This document shows, one piece after another, positions 35,401-45,688 of a stretch of 64,000 bases of DNA. The stretch is taken from positions 4,468,001-4,532,000 of the forward strand of contig NC_082689.1 of NCBI RefSeq assembly GCF_949987515.2, read 5' to 3'. The notes under the pieces are model-generated. The model was not told the DNA's origin. It was given only the letters and a program-made list of their open reading frames with translations, and did not search any database. The stretch comes from Delphinus delphis. Lineage: Eukaryota > Chordata > Mammalia > Artiodactyla > Delphinidae. Numbering within the stretch: the stretch's first letter is position 1; each line of letters starts with the position of its first letter. A program made the translations under genes and the position numbers.

Positions 35401-36299
35401 GAGGGAACAAACAATGCTGTTGATGCAATCGATACACTGAATTTTATGCTTCACAAATAAGGATTTTATCCTCTTTTCAGATGCATATGTATATATATAT
35501 ATATTCAAGTTTCTGAAAGTTTCCAAACTTCCGAGAACCAAAACATGTCCATTTTCCATAAGTGCACCAGAGCATAAAAGTCCTGGCAGCCACAGTTTGG
35601 TTCTATGAGTGGAGGTGAGCCTGATCCCCAAGGAAAAAATTACTATTCTGATAACAAGGGACTTTTAATCCTATCTAAAGACACCTTTTTATTACCAAAT
35701 AATGTGCACAACATATACATCACCTCAACTCCCCAGTACCCCCTCGCTGAGCGCCCCCCGCCCCTGCAGAATCTTCATTAGAGCCTAGGGGACGGGTGAG
35801 CCTGAGGGTGGTGTGGAGTTAGACACATGACTGTAGGTTTTATTTTTTTAAGTCCAGATGGTGCCTGAATAGTCTGCTTTGTTCATGATAAAGCTGTTTT
35901 GAACACTTTTAAAGGTACGAAGTAAGCTCCTAAAAACAACATAGCTATAAATTCAAAAATACAATACTAGAAAATAAACTTCAGCATTTTAGCAAATCAC
36001 AGCAAGGCAGAATCAAAGCAGGCTTGATCCCGGGAGGATGGTTAAGTACAACACACTAGGGGTGAAATGATATTAGCCCTTTTTTGAAGTGCATACCTTG
36101 CTCTCCAGAAGTAACCACTGTGCTGAATTTGGTGTTTATCATTCCCTCACATTTCTTACACTTTGACTGTGTGTGTATGTATCCTGAAACCGTAACCGTC
36201 AAGTATCATTTTTTTGTTTCACTAGATGCATTTCACAATGAAGGATAAATTTAGAGGTATCGTTCAGCATCTTGCCTCTTTACCTTCTACATTATGCAG
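35401..36299. other. Unassigned AT-rich intron
   Basis: No gene. A short (AT)n lies at 35486-35504. 36060-36240 resembles an old unclassified repeat. Confidence 0.4.
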
Positions 36300-36314
36300 G
36301 TCATCCCGGTTAGC

Positions 36315-36490
36315 ACCTGTTTGAATCCCGGCTCAAGCCACTTACTAGCTGTGTGTGTTGACCGTGTGACTGAACGCTCTGTGCCCCATTTCCCTCGTCG
36401 ATAAAACAGGTCGCTAACAGCTTCCACCCGTGGGCTGTGCTCGGCAGTAACTGAGCTCGTCTTTGTGACGCTCTTAGAGCCGTGCCTGGC
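36315..36490 (+). mobile_element. MIR SINE
   Basis: gtttgaatcccggctcaagc, cacttactagctgtgtgtg, ctctgtgccccatttccctc and cttagagccgtgcctgg. Confidence 0.85.
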
Positions 36491-36514
36491 GATCATTAGT
36501 GCCGTGGATGGAAG

Positions 36515-36625
36515 TGTTGACTTCTTTCTACAGCTGAGGAAACTGAGGCTCAGAGAGGGTATCCTGCTTGTCTCAGTCACGTGACCAGTGGTGAGCAGAG
36601 CCCGAGGGTCAAACAGGCTATGTGT
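36515..36625 (-). mobile_element. MIR SINE, antisense
   Basis: agctgaggaaactgaggctc, agagagggtatcctgctt and gtgagcagagcccgaggg. It abuts a sense MIR, giving an inverted pair. Confidence 0.75.
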
Positions 36626-37276
36626 CCCATCACGGTCACCATCCTACCTCCCAGAATTCACAGTGGGAGAGAGCTCAGTAAATACCTGCTGTATTGAATG
36701 GAATTATATAGCTTTTTACAGACTTCCACTAATTCTCCGGTGATGCTAATCCTATGTGAACCAGGTATTTTTTAACCAATATTTTACATTTTAGGAGAAC
36801 AAATGGATTTTCGTAGGAAATACAAATTAAATCACAGGTGAAAGACACCAACTCTGAGGAGAGACGCATGATCATATATGGAGTCCAAGCAGGAGTTCTT
36901 GGCTGGGATCTGGGGAAGGGGTGTGCGTGGGCCAGTGCTTGGGCTGTGGCTGAGATGCTGACGGAGCCGAGACCTTTCCTGGTGTTCGTGGAACCCCTGG
37001 GAGCCAGAGCAGCTCTGAACCCACAGGGAATTGGTTCAGAAATGTCCACCCTCTCTATATATCTGCCCTCCAAGAGCCCACCGCTGCCTCCACTGATGAA
37101 TCCAGCCAAAGGCAGATGGCAGGAGGGAGACCAATGCTGCTAGGAGGGCTGGGTCTGTGGGCCCAGAGCAGGACAGAGGAGGGACACTGCACAAATACTT
37201 CCTTCCAGATGGGAAAAATAGTCCTCATCTCGATCCAACTCTATGAAAAAGCCACGATGATTTTGTTTTTTACCAG
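36626..37276. other. Unassigned intron before exon C
   Basis: No gene or confident repeat. A frame at 37116-37403 reads out of the intron into exon C in the exon's non-coding frame. Confidence 0.45.
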
Positions 37277-37399
37277 GTTATCGAGGATATTATTGCAAGC
37301 CAAGAAGAGGAGGAAAAAACCAAAAAGAAGAAAGAGGAAGAGAAACCCAAAAAAGGCAAAAAAGGAAAGGAAAAGAAAGAAACAAAGGAAAAAAATAAG
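37277..37399 (+). CDS. IQCA1: IQCA1 exon C (Lys/Glu-rich)
   Basis: Acceptor ttttttaccag ends at 37276; donor GTAACG begins at 37400. It holds exactly 41 codons, phase 0 on both sides. The peptide opens VIEDIIASQEEEE and then becomes almost wholly Lys and Glu (for example KKKKEEEKPKKGKKGKEKK), a low-complexity charged linker found in this family just before the conserved DEGDGW block. The bases are nearly all purine in this exon, so it is exposed to slippage and its length may vary between species. It could act as a flexible or helical spacer between the IQ region and the ATPase; that role is inference. Confidence 0.87.
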
Positions 37400-37526
37400 G
37401 TAACGTATTTGGAATTTGGGGATTTTTTTGCTTTTTTGCTTTAAATCTGTGGAATAATCTCAAATTTGTTGAGACTATAGTCACTCGTTTCCTTGGGAAC
37501 CATGCTATCTACCAGCTGTTTTCCTT

Positions 37527-37920
37527 TTTTTCTTCTTTTTTTTTTTTATGAAAGCTGACACTTTTATTTTCTTAGTTGTTATTTATTTTATACATATTCG
37601 TGTATATATGTCAATTCCAGTCTCCCAATTCATCCCACCACCACCGCCCCGCCACTTTCCACCCTTGGTGTCCGTACGTTTGTCCTCTGCATCTGTGTCT
37701 CTGTTTCGGCCCTGCAAACCAGTTCATCTGTACCGTTTTTCTAGATTCCACATTTGTGCGTTAATATACGATGCTTGTTTTTCTCTTTCTGACTTACTTC
37801 ACTCTGTATGACAACCTCTGGGTCCATCCACGTCTCTACAAATGACCCAATTTTGTTCCTTTTTATAACTGAGTAATATTCCATTGTATATATGTACCAC
37901 ATCTTCAGTTTTTTTTTTTC
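37527..37920 (-). mobile_element. L1 LINE 3' end, antisense
   Basis: Poly(T), ccattgtatatatgtaccac, actgagtaatattc and ctttctgacttacttcactc. The minus strand shows [20 protein letters not shown]. Confidence 0.88.
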
Positions 37921-39225
37921 ATGTTGGTCAACAGTTGCCATCTTTTCTATGACTCATAAATACCTATTAGGATAAGGAGTGGTTTCAACAACTCAGATAC
38001 TTTACATTATTCACAAATGTGATAGCTTTGAATTTTCATTCTTCAAGATAAATGATTCCACTCATCTTTTCTCAAGGGTAGAGACAAGGAACGGTTCTTG
38101 GCAAACTAAGTGACCACTACAAAGTCAAAATAATTGTGTCTGCTTTCACCAAAGTGTGTTCATTTCAATTTATCACTTCACGTCGACATCTTGGACCTGT
38201 TTTAACAGGACTTGTTTCTTACTACCCAAAGGAAAGCAGAGTTCAGAGTCACTGCGGGCCAGGCATGCCCTGTGCCATGGGGCTGCTGGGTGGTGGGCGG
38301 GCAGGGGGGTGCTGCTGTCCCGGGTGCGATCGGAGGGGTTTTCACCCTCACACATGTGGAGAGACCACTGCCAGGGTGGTGGTTCTCTCTCTGCATAAAC
38401 TCCTTCTTTGGGAAATGGAATTCAGGCTGAAAGCTAGCGTCGTCTGAAAACGTGAATATGTTCACTGTAGCGGCTGGCCCAGACAGATACTGCTTCACAG
38501 CTGACCGAAACCCTGATCTGAATCGGAGTGGATCCCGAAAGGTTGTGTCCCTCTGTGACTGTCCAGAAGCAGAGGCCCAGGTCTAGCTCGAGTAGCCGTG
38601 GCCACGATCCTCATGTTCTGAGGATGCCCACTGACGCGCAGACTCGCAAATTTCTCTGTGGGAGAAGCAACTCCCTGGGGTCTGGTAGGTGCATCACAGT
38701 GAGAGAGAAATCGGACGGGCTATGTAGTCAAGGAGTGATTGGACCAAGGAGGCAGAAGTTGTGAGCAAGGGAGAGGGGGTGATGGTGAGTATAAAATGTC
38801 AATACCCAAAGTCCACGAAGATGCAAGTGATAGAAGCCAACCTCTTGTTTAAAATCCTTTGCCTTGATTGAGGCCGACACTGCAGGCGAGGGTCCTTTCC
38901 AGTGGTCACGCCTGCACGGTGATATGCGGAAATCAAGCACCTGCCCCTGCTGTCCTGCCCTCTCTAACTGTGTTCCATTGTTTTGCTGTGCGGACAAAAG
39001 AAGAGAGACCCCTCCCCACTCATGTTGAGAACAGCCCACTCCACTGTAGTGGATGCTGAATGGGGCCCCTCTGATGCCCCCTTCAGGACCAAGGGGCTCA
39101 ATCCCCAGCTACCCAGGATGCGGTGCTGACCCCTCACACTTAGTCCCTCCCCAGGAACTGTTCAGGGTCTAGGGGGTGCTTCAAGTGACGTGAGCCGCCG
39201 CCACGGGGCACGGGCCTTCAAGGAC
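37921..39225. other. Unassigned intron sequence
   Basis: No supported gene. Several overlapping frames at 38136-38500 share no family resemblance. Confidence 0.4.
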
Positions 39226-39238
39226 AGTCACATTAGGG

Positions 39239-39419
39239 ACTTCCCTGGCGGTCCAGTGGTTAAGAGTCTGCGCTTCTACTGCAGGGGCACGGGTTCAACC
39301 CCTGGTTGGGGATCTGAGATCCCGCAGGCCTGCACAGTGCAGCCAAAAATAAATGAATGAATAAATAAATAAATGAAATGAAATGAAGAAATAGCATCAT
39401 CTTGGGAAAAAAAAAAGAT
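39239..39419 (+). mobile_element. CHR-type SINE, short form
   Basis: acttccctggcggtcc start, cttctactgcaggggc, B box gggttcaaccc, then an (aaat)n/(aaatg)n tail. A 13-bp duplication with one mismatch (agtcacattaggg / agtcacatcaggg) lies at 39226-39238 and 39420-39432. Confidence 0.88.
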
Positions 39420-39533
39420 AGTCACATCAGGGTACAAAGACCCAGCCCCTCACCTCCCAGGACAACTCTGAAGTGTTCTCCTAGCTCCTGGGCTCCCTGT
39501 GGGATCAGCTACCACTCTCTTGCAATTGCATCC

Positions 39534-39931
39534 CAGTTCAGCTCCCCCTCTACCCAGTTCAGCTCCCCCTCTACCCAGTTCAGCTCCCCCTCTGTCCAGC
39601 TCAGCTCCCCTTCTACCCAGTTCAGCTCCCCCTCTGCCCAATTCAGCTCCCCCTCTACCCAGTTCAGCTCCCCCTCTACCCAGTTCAGCTCCCCCTCTGT
39701 CCAGCTCAGCTCCCCTTCTACCCAGTTCAGCTCCCCCTCTGCCCAATTCAGCTCCCCACTACCCAGTTTAGCTCCCCGTCTGTCCAGTTCAGCTCCCCCT
39801 CTACCCAGTTTAGCTCCCCGTCTGTCCAGTTCAGCTCCCCCTCTACCCAGTTCAGCTCCCCCTCTGTCCAGCTCAGCTCCCCTTCTACCCAATTCATCTC
39901 CCCCTCTACCCAGTTCAGCTCCCCCTCTGTC
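39534..39931 (+). repeat. 21-bp minisatellite, 19 units
   Basis: Unit cagttcagctccccctctac plus one base. Variant units (gttc/gctc/attc; tacc/gtcc/gccc) let the units be ordered; one unit is 20 bp. Since 21 is a multiple of three, all frames stay open and give Ser-Pro-rich pseudo-proteins on both strands. Confidence 0.95.
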
Positions 39932-40040
39932 CAGTGCCACTTCTCTCCCTCCCTCCCTTACAGGTGATATTCCCAACAAGCCACCTGCACGTCCTCCGTC
40001 TCAGTGTTTCCAGGGAACCCCACCCAAGGGACCAGCTATT
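39932..40040 (+). repeat. Right flank shared with the inverted copy
   Basis: cttctctccctccctccctt, aggtgatattcccaacaagc, cctccgtctcagtgtttcc and agggaacccc recur in reverse at 41040-41147, showing that the minisatellite is part of a larger dispersed element. Confidence 0.8.
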
Positions 40041-41029
40041 TGCTCTGTCTCATGGACTTACAAAGCTTTCAACCTTGTTACCTTTGTGATATTTTAAAAA
40101 GGGTCTATTTTCCCTTTATGGAGATTAGTTGAAATATTCAGATGTTTTTATATGAGATCTTTCCCAAGTTTTCTGACTATATGTATGGGGCTGGCAACTG
40201 AGAGATGACCAAGTGTTATAAAAATACTCAAAGAATAACCATACAGCTTTGCTGTTGTGGTTAGGGGTTAGAGTTAGGGGTGAGTCAGTATCTGCAAGTT
40301 AAACAAAACTCGTTTCCTCTGTTTCCTGCCTTACCCTCTAACCAGGATGAATAATAGACGTCTTTTTCTACAGGTCAAAATACTAATTTCCACACAAGGA
40401 TTTGAATAGCTGGTCTCAGGAATGCTTCCTGATTCTTTAGGAATGATTTTAGAATAAGACTTTAAAAGTCAATGGAAAAGGCAATCTGATCTATAAGAAA
40501 CATACCAACATCATTTAATTGTATCAAGCTTTCGTAGAGATTAACATTTCACATTTTAATAATCACATTGTCACTGTGTAGACCTGTACTTTTCATATAA
40601 ATTCATTTGTAAGTAATTCTGAAGGATTTTCCCCATCATTTGCAACTACTTCGTAAATGCTGATGTACTCAAACTTTGCTTTTTTGTCCAAAACCATTCA
40701 TCATTAAGTGACTATTTAAGAGCTAGTTAATAAAACACTATCACTCAACAAAGACCAGATTGTGTAGCAGATAGTTTCAGATTTTTATGGAACAAGCTTC
40801 ACTAACAGTGAATTTTAATTTGCAAGTGTCAAACTCACTCATGCATATTTAGAGGAAGAGATGCTTAGAATAAAATTGAAATTCTTCCAGTTGTCCCTTT
40901 TCTTAGGCTCTGCTTCAAAATTATCTTGCCAGGTGGAGGAGGGTTTTAAAAATTAACTGTATCAAGTGAGCTGTCTTTTGGGTTTGGGGTTTTTTTTTTC
41001 TGGAACAAATTAGAATTTTACGGGTGCAG
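40041..41029. other. Unassigned spacer between inverted repeats
   Basis: AT-rich, about 1 kb, no gene or recognised repeat. Confidence 0.5.
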
Positions 41030-41275
41030 GCAGAACAGTAGGGCAATAGGGGGTCTATGGGTTCCCTGGAAACACTGAGACGGAGAACGTGCAGGCGGTT
41101 TTTCGGGAACATCACCTGCAAGGGAGGGAGGGAGAGAAGTAGCACTGGACAGAGAGGGGGAGGTGAACTGGGTAGAGGGGGAGCTGAACTGGGTAGACGG
41201 GGGAGCTGAACTGGGTAGAGGGGGGAGCTGAACTGGGTAGAGGGGGAGCTGAACTGGGATGCATTTGCAAAGGAG
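41030..41275 (-). repeat. Inverted relative of the minisatellite element
   Basis: The minus strand carries tttgcaaatgcatcccagtt, about five 21-22-bp units (41150-41256), then the shared flank ending gtgtttccagggaaccc. The minus strand also has tatttatg about 20 bases before the units, a TATA-like word. I do not recognise the family. Confidence 0.75.
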
Positions 41276-41537
41276 CATAAATATCCAGGGAGTAGCTGTT
41301 GGGAGGGGCCTGGAGGGTGAGTGGATCGTAAGACTGGGCGGGGGCAGTATTCCAGGCAATCTCCAAGCCACAGAACCAGAGGACAACTTCAGAGCATGGA
41401 TGACAGGAGGCCAGGATAGCTATGCAGTGTGTGGAACCCGGAAAGGCTGCAGCAGGCAATGAGTGATCCCTTGGGGGGCCTGGCAGAGACTTCTGCAGAG
41501 AGAAGGTGGACAGAGAGAAGACCCTGTAAAGAGGCCG
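41276..41537 (-). other. Possible outer part of the same unknown element
   Basis: On the minus strand this lies before the TATA-like word and could be the U3-like part of an LTR, or plain intron. No counterpart is clear next to the 39534 copy, so the assignment is tentative. Confidence 0.3.
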
Positions 41538-41645
41538 AAAAGACAAGCTATAGACTAGCAGAAAGTATTTTCAAATTATATATCTGACAAATAATTTGTA
41601 TCTAGAATATATAAAGAATTCTCAAAATTCAACAGTAAGAAGAAA
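41538..41645 (+). mobile_element. L1 ORF2 scrap
   Basis: aaaagacaagctatagacta, aaattatatatctgacaaat and tagaatatataaagaattct follow L1 ORF2 DNA. Confidence 0.7.
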
Positions 41646-42408
41646 AAGTGTCTTTCTTTGAAATCTTTTGTTTTAAATCCATCTCTAAAAGTATTGAGGA
41701 TTGCAGGTAAGGAGATCCCCTTAAACGAGGGCTTTGATAGAGGAGATGCTGGTGGCAGAAGGACATTTTCTGCAGACCAATAGCAATCTCTGCAAATATG
41801 ATTTCAATACCAACATAATTTTATTTGCCTCACTCTGGACCTCATGTTGGCTTTAGAAACAAAAATACAGAAAAAGAGCACTCTGTGATCCATCCCTACA
41901 ATTCTTTTCTCTTTCTTGTTTTTCAATGTTCCGAATGTTCCACCATTTGGAGCTACTTTCAGTGGTTTTGTCCTGCCCATGACACATGCTCACGCGAATA
42001 CTAAGGAGTCTTCTGTAAGTTTCCTCCAGCCATAAAATGACCTGACGTGGTGCTCACTTCTTCTGGAAAGATCCTTGGACCTATCCATATGCAGCACGAT
42101 TAGCTTGAAAAGCTATTGTTTGTCCGCAGTGCCACCCAGCCGCTCTGACCACAGTGCCCCTTGGCCCAAGGAGGTGCTCCACATTGAACCATGGAGCCAA
42201 CCACGTTCTTATATAATTCTAGAGTATTTCAAACCAAATTTTGCACTACTTCACACAGATGGAAAAGTGAGTGTCATGGGTTTCCAGAGGCTGCTATCAG
42301 GAACAAGGATTTTATTACGGAAATATACATACCGAGCATCTTCTGTGTCCACTGAAGTGCAGTAAGAGAGCGGATATAAGGAAGTGAGAGGCTTCTGGGC
42401 TGTAGAGG
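41646..42408. other. Unassigned intron sequence
   Basis: No gene or confident repeat. Confidence 0.45.
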
Positions 42409-42561
42409 CAGGGGCTCTTAATCCGGGGAACACGGACCCTATGGATACACACCCTGAAATTGTACGGAATTATGCGAGACGCATTCTCCTGGGAAGAAGG
42501 TGTATGGGTTTTCTTTGTGTTTTCAAAGGATTCTTCCCTCTAAAAAGCTCAAAAACCACTG
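42409..42561. mobile_element. hAT-type non-autonomous element
   Basis: Ends caggggctcttaatcc and gctcaaaaaccactg are imperfect inverted repeats. The interior (aacacggaccctatgg, tttcaaaggattc) fits this class. No clear 8-bp duplication. Confidence 0.55.
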
Positions 42562-42889
42562 CATACGGAAAGGACATATTGGGTTGTTTAAGGGAAGGGC
42601 CAAGAGAAGCACTGCAGACTCAGAGGAGAGTGAGGCTCTATCAGCATTGGAAAAGGTGGAGGCTTCCCGGAGGGGGTGGCGTCTCAGGAGAGCTACCGGA
42701 GTGTACGCACATCTCGTCATCTCAGGGGAACAAAATCTCCTGGCCGCTGCCCCACCTCCTCTGCTGCACTTGCAATCTCTTCTTCCCGCAGCAGCCAGAG
42801 TGCCCGGACTCCAGTGTAACTCTGATCAGCACTCCTAACAACGCTTGAAACTCAGGAGCTGTGCAGTATTTATTTCTGAAGGAATGAGG

Positions 42890-43900
42890 AAGTACTCAGG
42901 TGAGGACCCTAGGGTGGAAATGGTGGATGGAAAAACATGGAAAAGATGCAGGAGATATGGCAAAGGATAACCAGCCTGGTGGACTGGGTGTTTGAGGTGG
43001 AGAAGGAGACCAGGAGTGGAGGTGGCTTCCAAGCGTCTTGAGCAACAGGAACTGGCTTCAGAACCTTGATGGTGGGACATCCAGGTAGATGTCCGACAAT
43101 CAGCTAGAGGTTCAGCATGAACTCAGGTGGGGTCAAGACATGGTGTCGTTGCAGGAGTTGCCCCTGTGCAGGAAACCCTAGTGAAGGCGGGAGGATGGGT
43201 GGGTTTTAGGAAAATCAGTGTGGGTATATGTTAGAGGATCTGGATTACATCCATCTATGAGGGCAGGGGGAAGAGGTGAAACCAACCAGGGAGATGGAGA
43301 AAGCCTGGCGGCAGGGAGAAATTCAGCACAAGGCCGCTCCTATCTAATTTTCCACCTGGGTGAATTTCTAGAAGGAGGAAAGGAACGTTTCCCTTCTGTT
43401 CCCCTCAGTCCATTCACCATGAGAAGTGAAAACTAAGAATACGATGGAGGCAGAGTCAGGAGATTCTTGAAAGAGAAGGGACCACCGGTGTCAAATGCCG
43501 CAGAAAAGTCAAGGAGGAAGTCAAGGAGGAAGCTTGAGAAAGAAAGTGTGGTGACGAGCACATCACTGGGACTATTTCAGGGCGGCAGGTGACAGGCAGG
43601 CAGGGGACTCTGGCTGAGACATGTGGGCAACTGGTGGACACACCTCCTTCAGGAAGTTGCAACATGATGACGTTAGTCGAGAGAGGACTTTAAGATGGGG
43701 AAGAACTGTAAATGTGCCGGGACCAAGGGAAAAGTGCCCCTGGCCTGGGAGAGCTTAAAATTATCAGGAGGTGTTGCCGAATAGAGTAAGACAAGGTTTC
43801 TCGGCAGCAAAAAGCAGTCGAGGAGAAGCTGGGAGAAACACAGGCGTGTGAAGAAGTGAGAAGAGTGTGGAGAAGGGGAGACCATTGCATTCAAATGGCC
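42890..43900 (+). repeat. Ancient interspersed repeat, class uncertain
   Basis: gtgggacatccaggtagatg, ggtgtcaaatgccgcagaaa and agtcaaggaggaag recall an old mammalian repeat whose name I cannot give. A 12-bp tandem duplication (agtcaaggagga) is visible at about 43506-43530. Confidence 0.4.
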
Positions 43901-44559
43901 TCTGTCTTCTCAGTATAACAGGAAGCAAGTTTGAAACTGGTGTGACACTGCTCCGCTAAGAAGGGCACAGCGAGGTGCATGCAAAGACAACAGGCAGGTG
44001 GAGAACCCACTTACACGGGGACCGTCTCGGGCTTCGGTTGCTACAGCTGTCCCACCCCACCAGCTGGGTATCGCCCGGACCAGAACCAGACTGATTCAGG
44101 TGGACTGTGTTCTCTGGACCCTGATTTCCTAAACTGTGACTTTCTGGAAAGGTCATAGAGATTTCCTTCCAGGAGAAGTAAGCGCTAAAGACGGAAGGAT
44201 CCCGGGATTCCTTTGCTGGCCTGGCCCTACCCTGCCAAGGCTCATCTAATTAGCACATCAAGCGTTATATAACGTCACTCAAGCAGTACATGTTCAACGG
44301 AGAGGGGAAAAGAATCACTGCTTAGCAGAAAGAGAAAAATAAATAGAAGTTGCCCTTGCACCCAGGACCCAAAGTTAATGGTCATTAACATGTTGGTGTA
44401 TATACCCTTCCAGAAATTTCTTTATGCATATATATATATATATATATATATATAGTTTCTTAAGATACATTATTTCCAGTAACTGTTAATTGTCACGTCC
44501 TGTGGAGATGTGAAGTCAAGATACAGGTAAGGATTCTAAGCAGAATCGTGTCAGTTAAG
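43901..44559. other. Unassigned intron with (AT)n
   Basis: An (AT)n of about 13 units at 44428-44454 lies in an old AT-rich repeat-like stretch. No gene. Confidence 0.5.
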
Positions 44560-44725
44560 CTACGAGAAGGCTGAGTGTTCGCTTGAGCTAAGTCTTCTTA
44601 AAGGGCAAGGAGGTCAGCCAGGTGGACAGAGGTAAGAGTGGCTCCCCAGCAAAGGGGGCCTGTGAGGCCTCCAGGGGTGGGCGCAGAGCCTGGGTGGTGG
44701 TGAGTGGGCTGGGGAAGGAGACACG
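44560..44725 (-). mobile_element. L2 LINE fragment, antisense
   Basis: gcttgagctaagtcttctta, aagggcaaggaggtcagcca and ggtggacagaggtaagag fit antisense L2. Confidence 0.5.
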
Positions 44726-45329
44726 CTGGCGGTCCGGATGGCCTGAGGGAGAAAGTAGTATATTCCACAGTAATAGCCAGGCAGCTCCTTCTGACAAAAA
44801 TTAAACCTAGACACCCACAGAGAACATTGGGACAGATGTATTGAGGACATCGCTGTACATTTTTAGACTTCAAATTGTAGGTTTTGTCGGATCCGCCGCA
44901 CATCTTTCATGTGGGAAGGCCAAAAAGGTTGAGTAACTAATTCTCCAGTCTCAATGGAATGTGAGAGCAGAAAAGGCAAATGGCATTCTAAATGCAAGCT
45001 TGAAAACAGTCATGAGATGATGAAGTATTTTTACAAGTCAAATTTCATGAGACATCACATTATTTTCATACATGTTTATTTTTAAAGGCAGTTTTTAATG
45101 ATGATAGCTTCTGGGATGATTTTTTCACTTCTGGATCTAAAAGCGGATTATAATTTCACTCTCAGCTCAGTGGGAAGTAATCAGCCTCTTCCCAGTCACA
45201 GCAGCCTCACTCCTACCCCAGGACAGAGACCCTAAGGGAACCATCAGATAATCTGAAAGCCACAAGCGATCAGTTGGACATTTGGACTTGTATGTTAATA
45301 GGTATATGCTGAAACACATACCCCCATTT
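44726..45329. other. Unassigned intron sequence
   Basis: No gene or confident repeat. Confidence 0.45.
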
Positions 45330-45346
45330 AAAAAACGGAACAAGGA

Positions 45347-45553
45347 GCTTCCCTGGTGGCGCAGTGGTTGAGAGTCCACCTGCCGATGCAGGGGACGCGG
45401 GTTTGTGTCCCAGTCCGGGAAGATCCCACATGCTGCGGAGCGGCTGGGCCTGTGAGCCATGGCCGCTGAGCCTGCGCGTCCGGAGCCTGTGCTCCGCAAC
45501 GGGAGAGGCCACAGCAGTGAGAGGCCCGCATACCGCAAAAAAAAAAAAATTAA
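45347..45553 (+). mobile_element. CHR-type SINE (cetacean long form)
   Basis: gcttccctggtggcgcagtg start and gcataccgc-poly(A) end. The site word aaaaaacggaaca occurs before it (45330-45342) and after it (45554-45566). Confidence 0.93.
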
Positions 45554-45566
45554 AAAAAACGGAACA

Positions 45567-45688
45567 GGGACTTTCCAGTGGTTAAGTCTCAGCGCTTCCA
45601 CTGCAGGGAGCACGGTTCGAGCCCTGGTCGGGGAACTAAGATCCCGCATGCCGCATGGTGTGGCCGAAAAAATTTAAAAAAAAAAAAA
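45567..45688 (+). mobile_element. CHR-type SINE, short form, next to the previous one
   Basis: gggactttccagtggttaag, cgcttccactgcagggagc, ggttcgagccctggtcgggg and poly(A). The long-form SINE landed right at its 5' edge. Confidence 0.88.

Noticed and set aside
37116..37403. 95-codon Lys/Arg-rich frame over exon C
   Set aside because: It is exon C read in another frame; the Glu/Lys frame fits the neighbours' phases and the family.
39402..40097. Ser/Pro-rich 231-codon frame and its Gly/Glu-rich antisense partners
   Set aside because: They are read-throughs of a 21-bp minisatellite; a unit divisible by three keeps all frames open on both strands.
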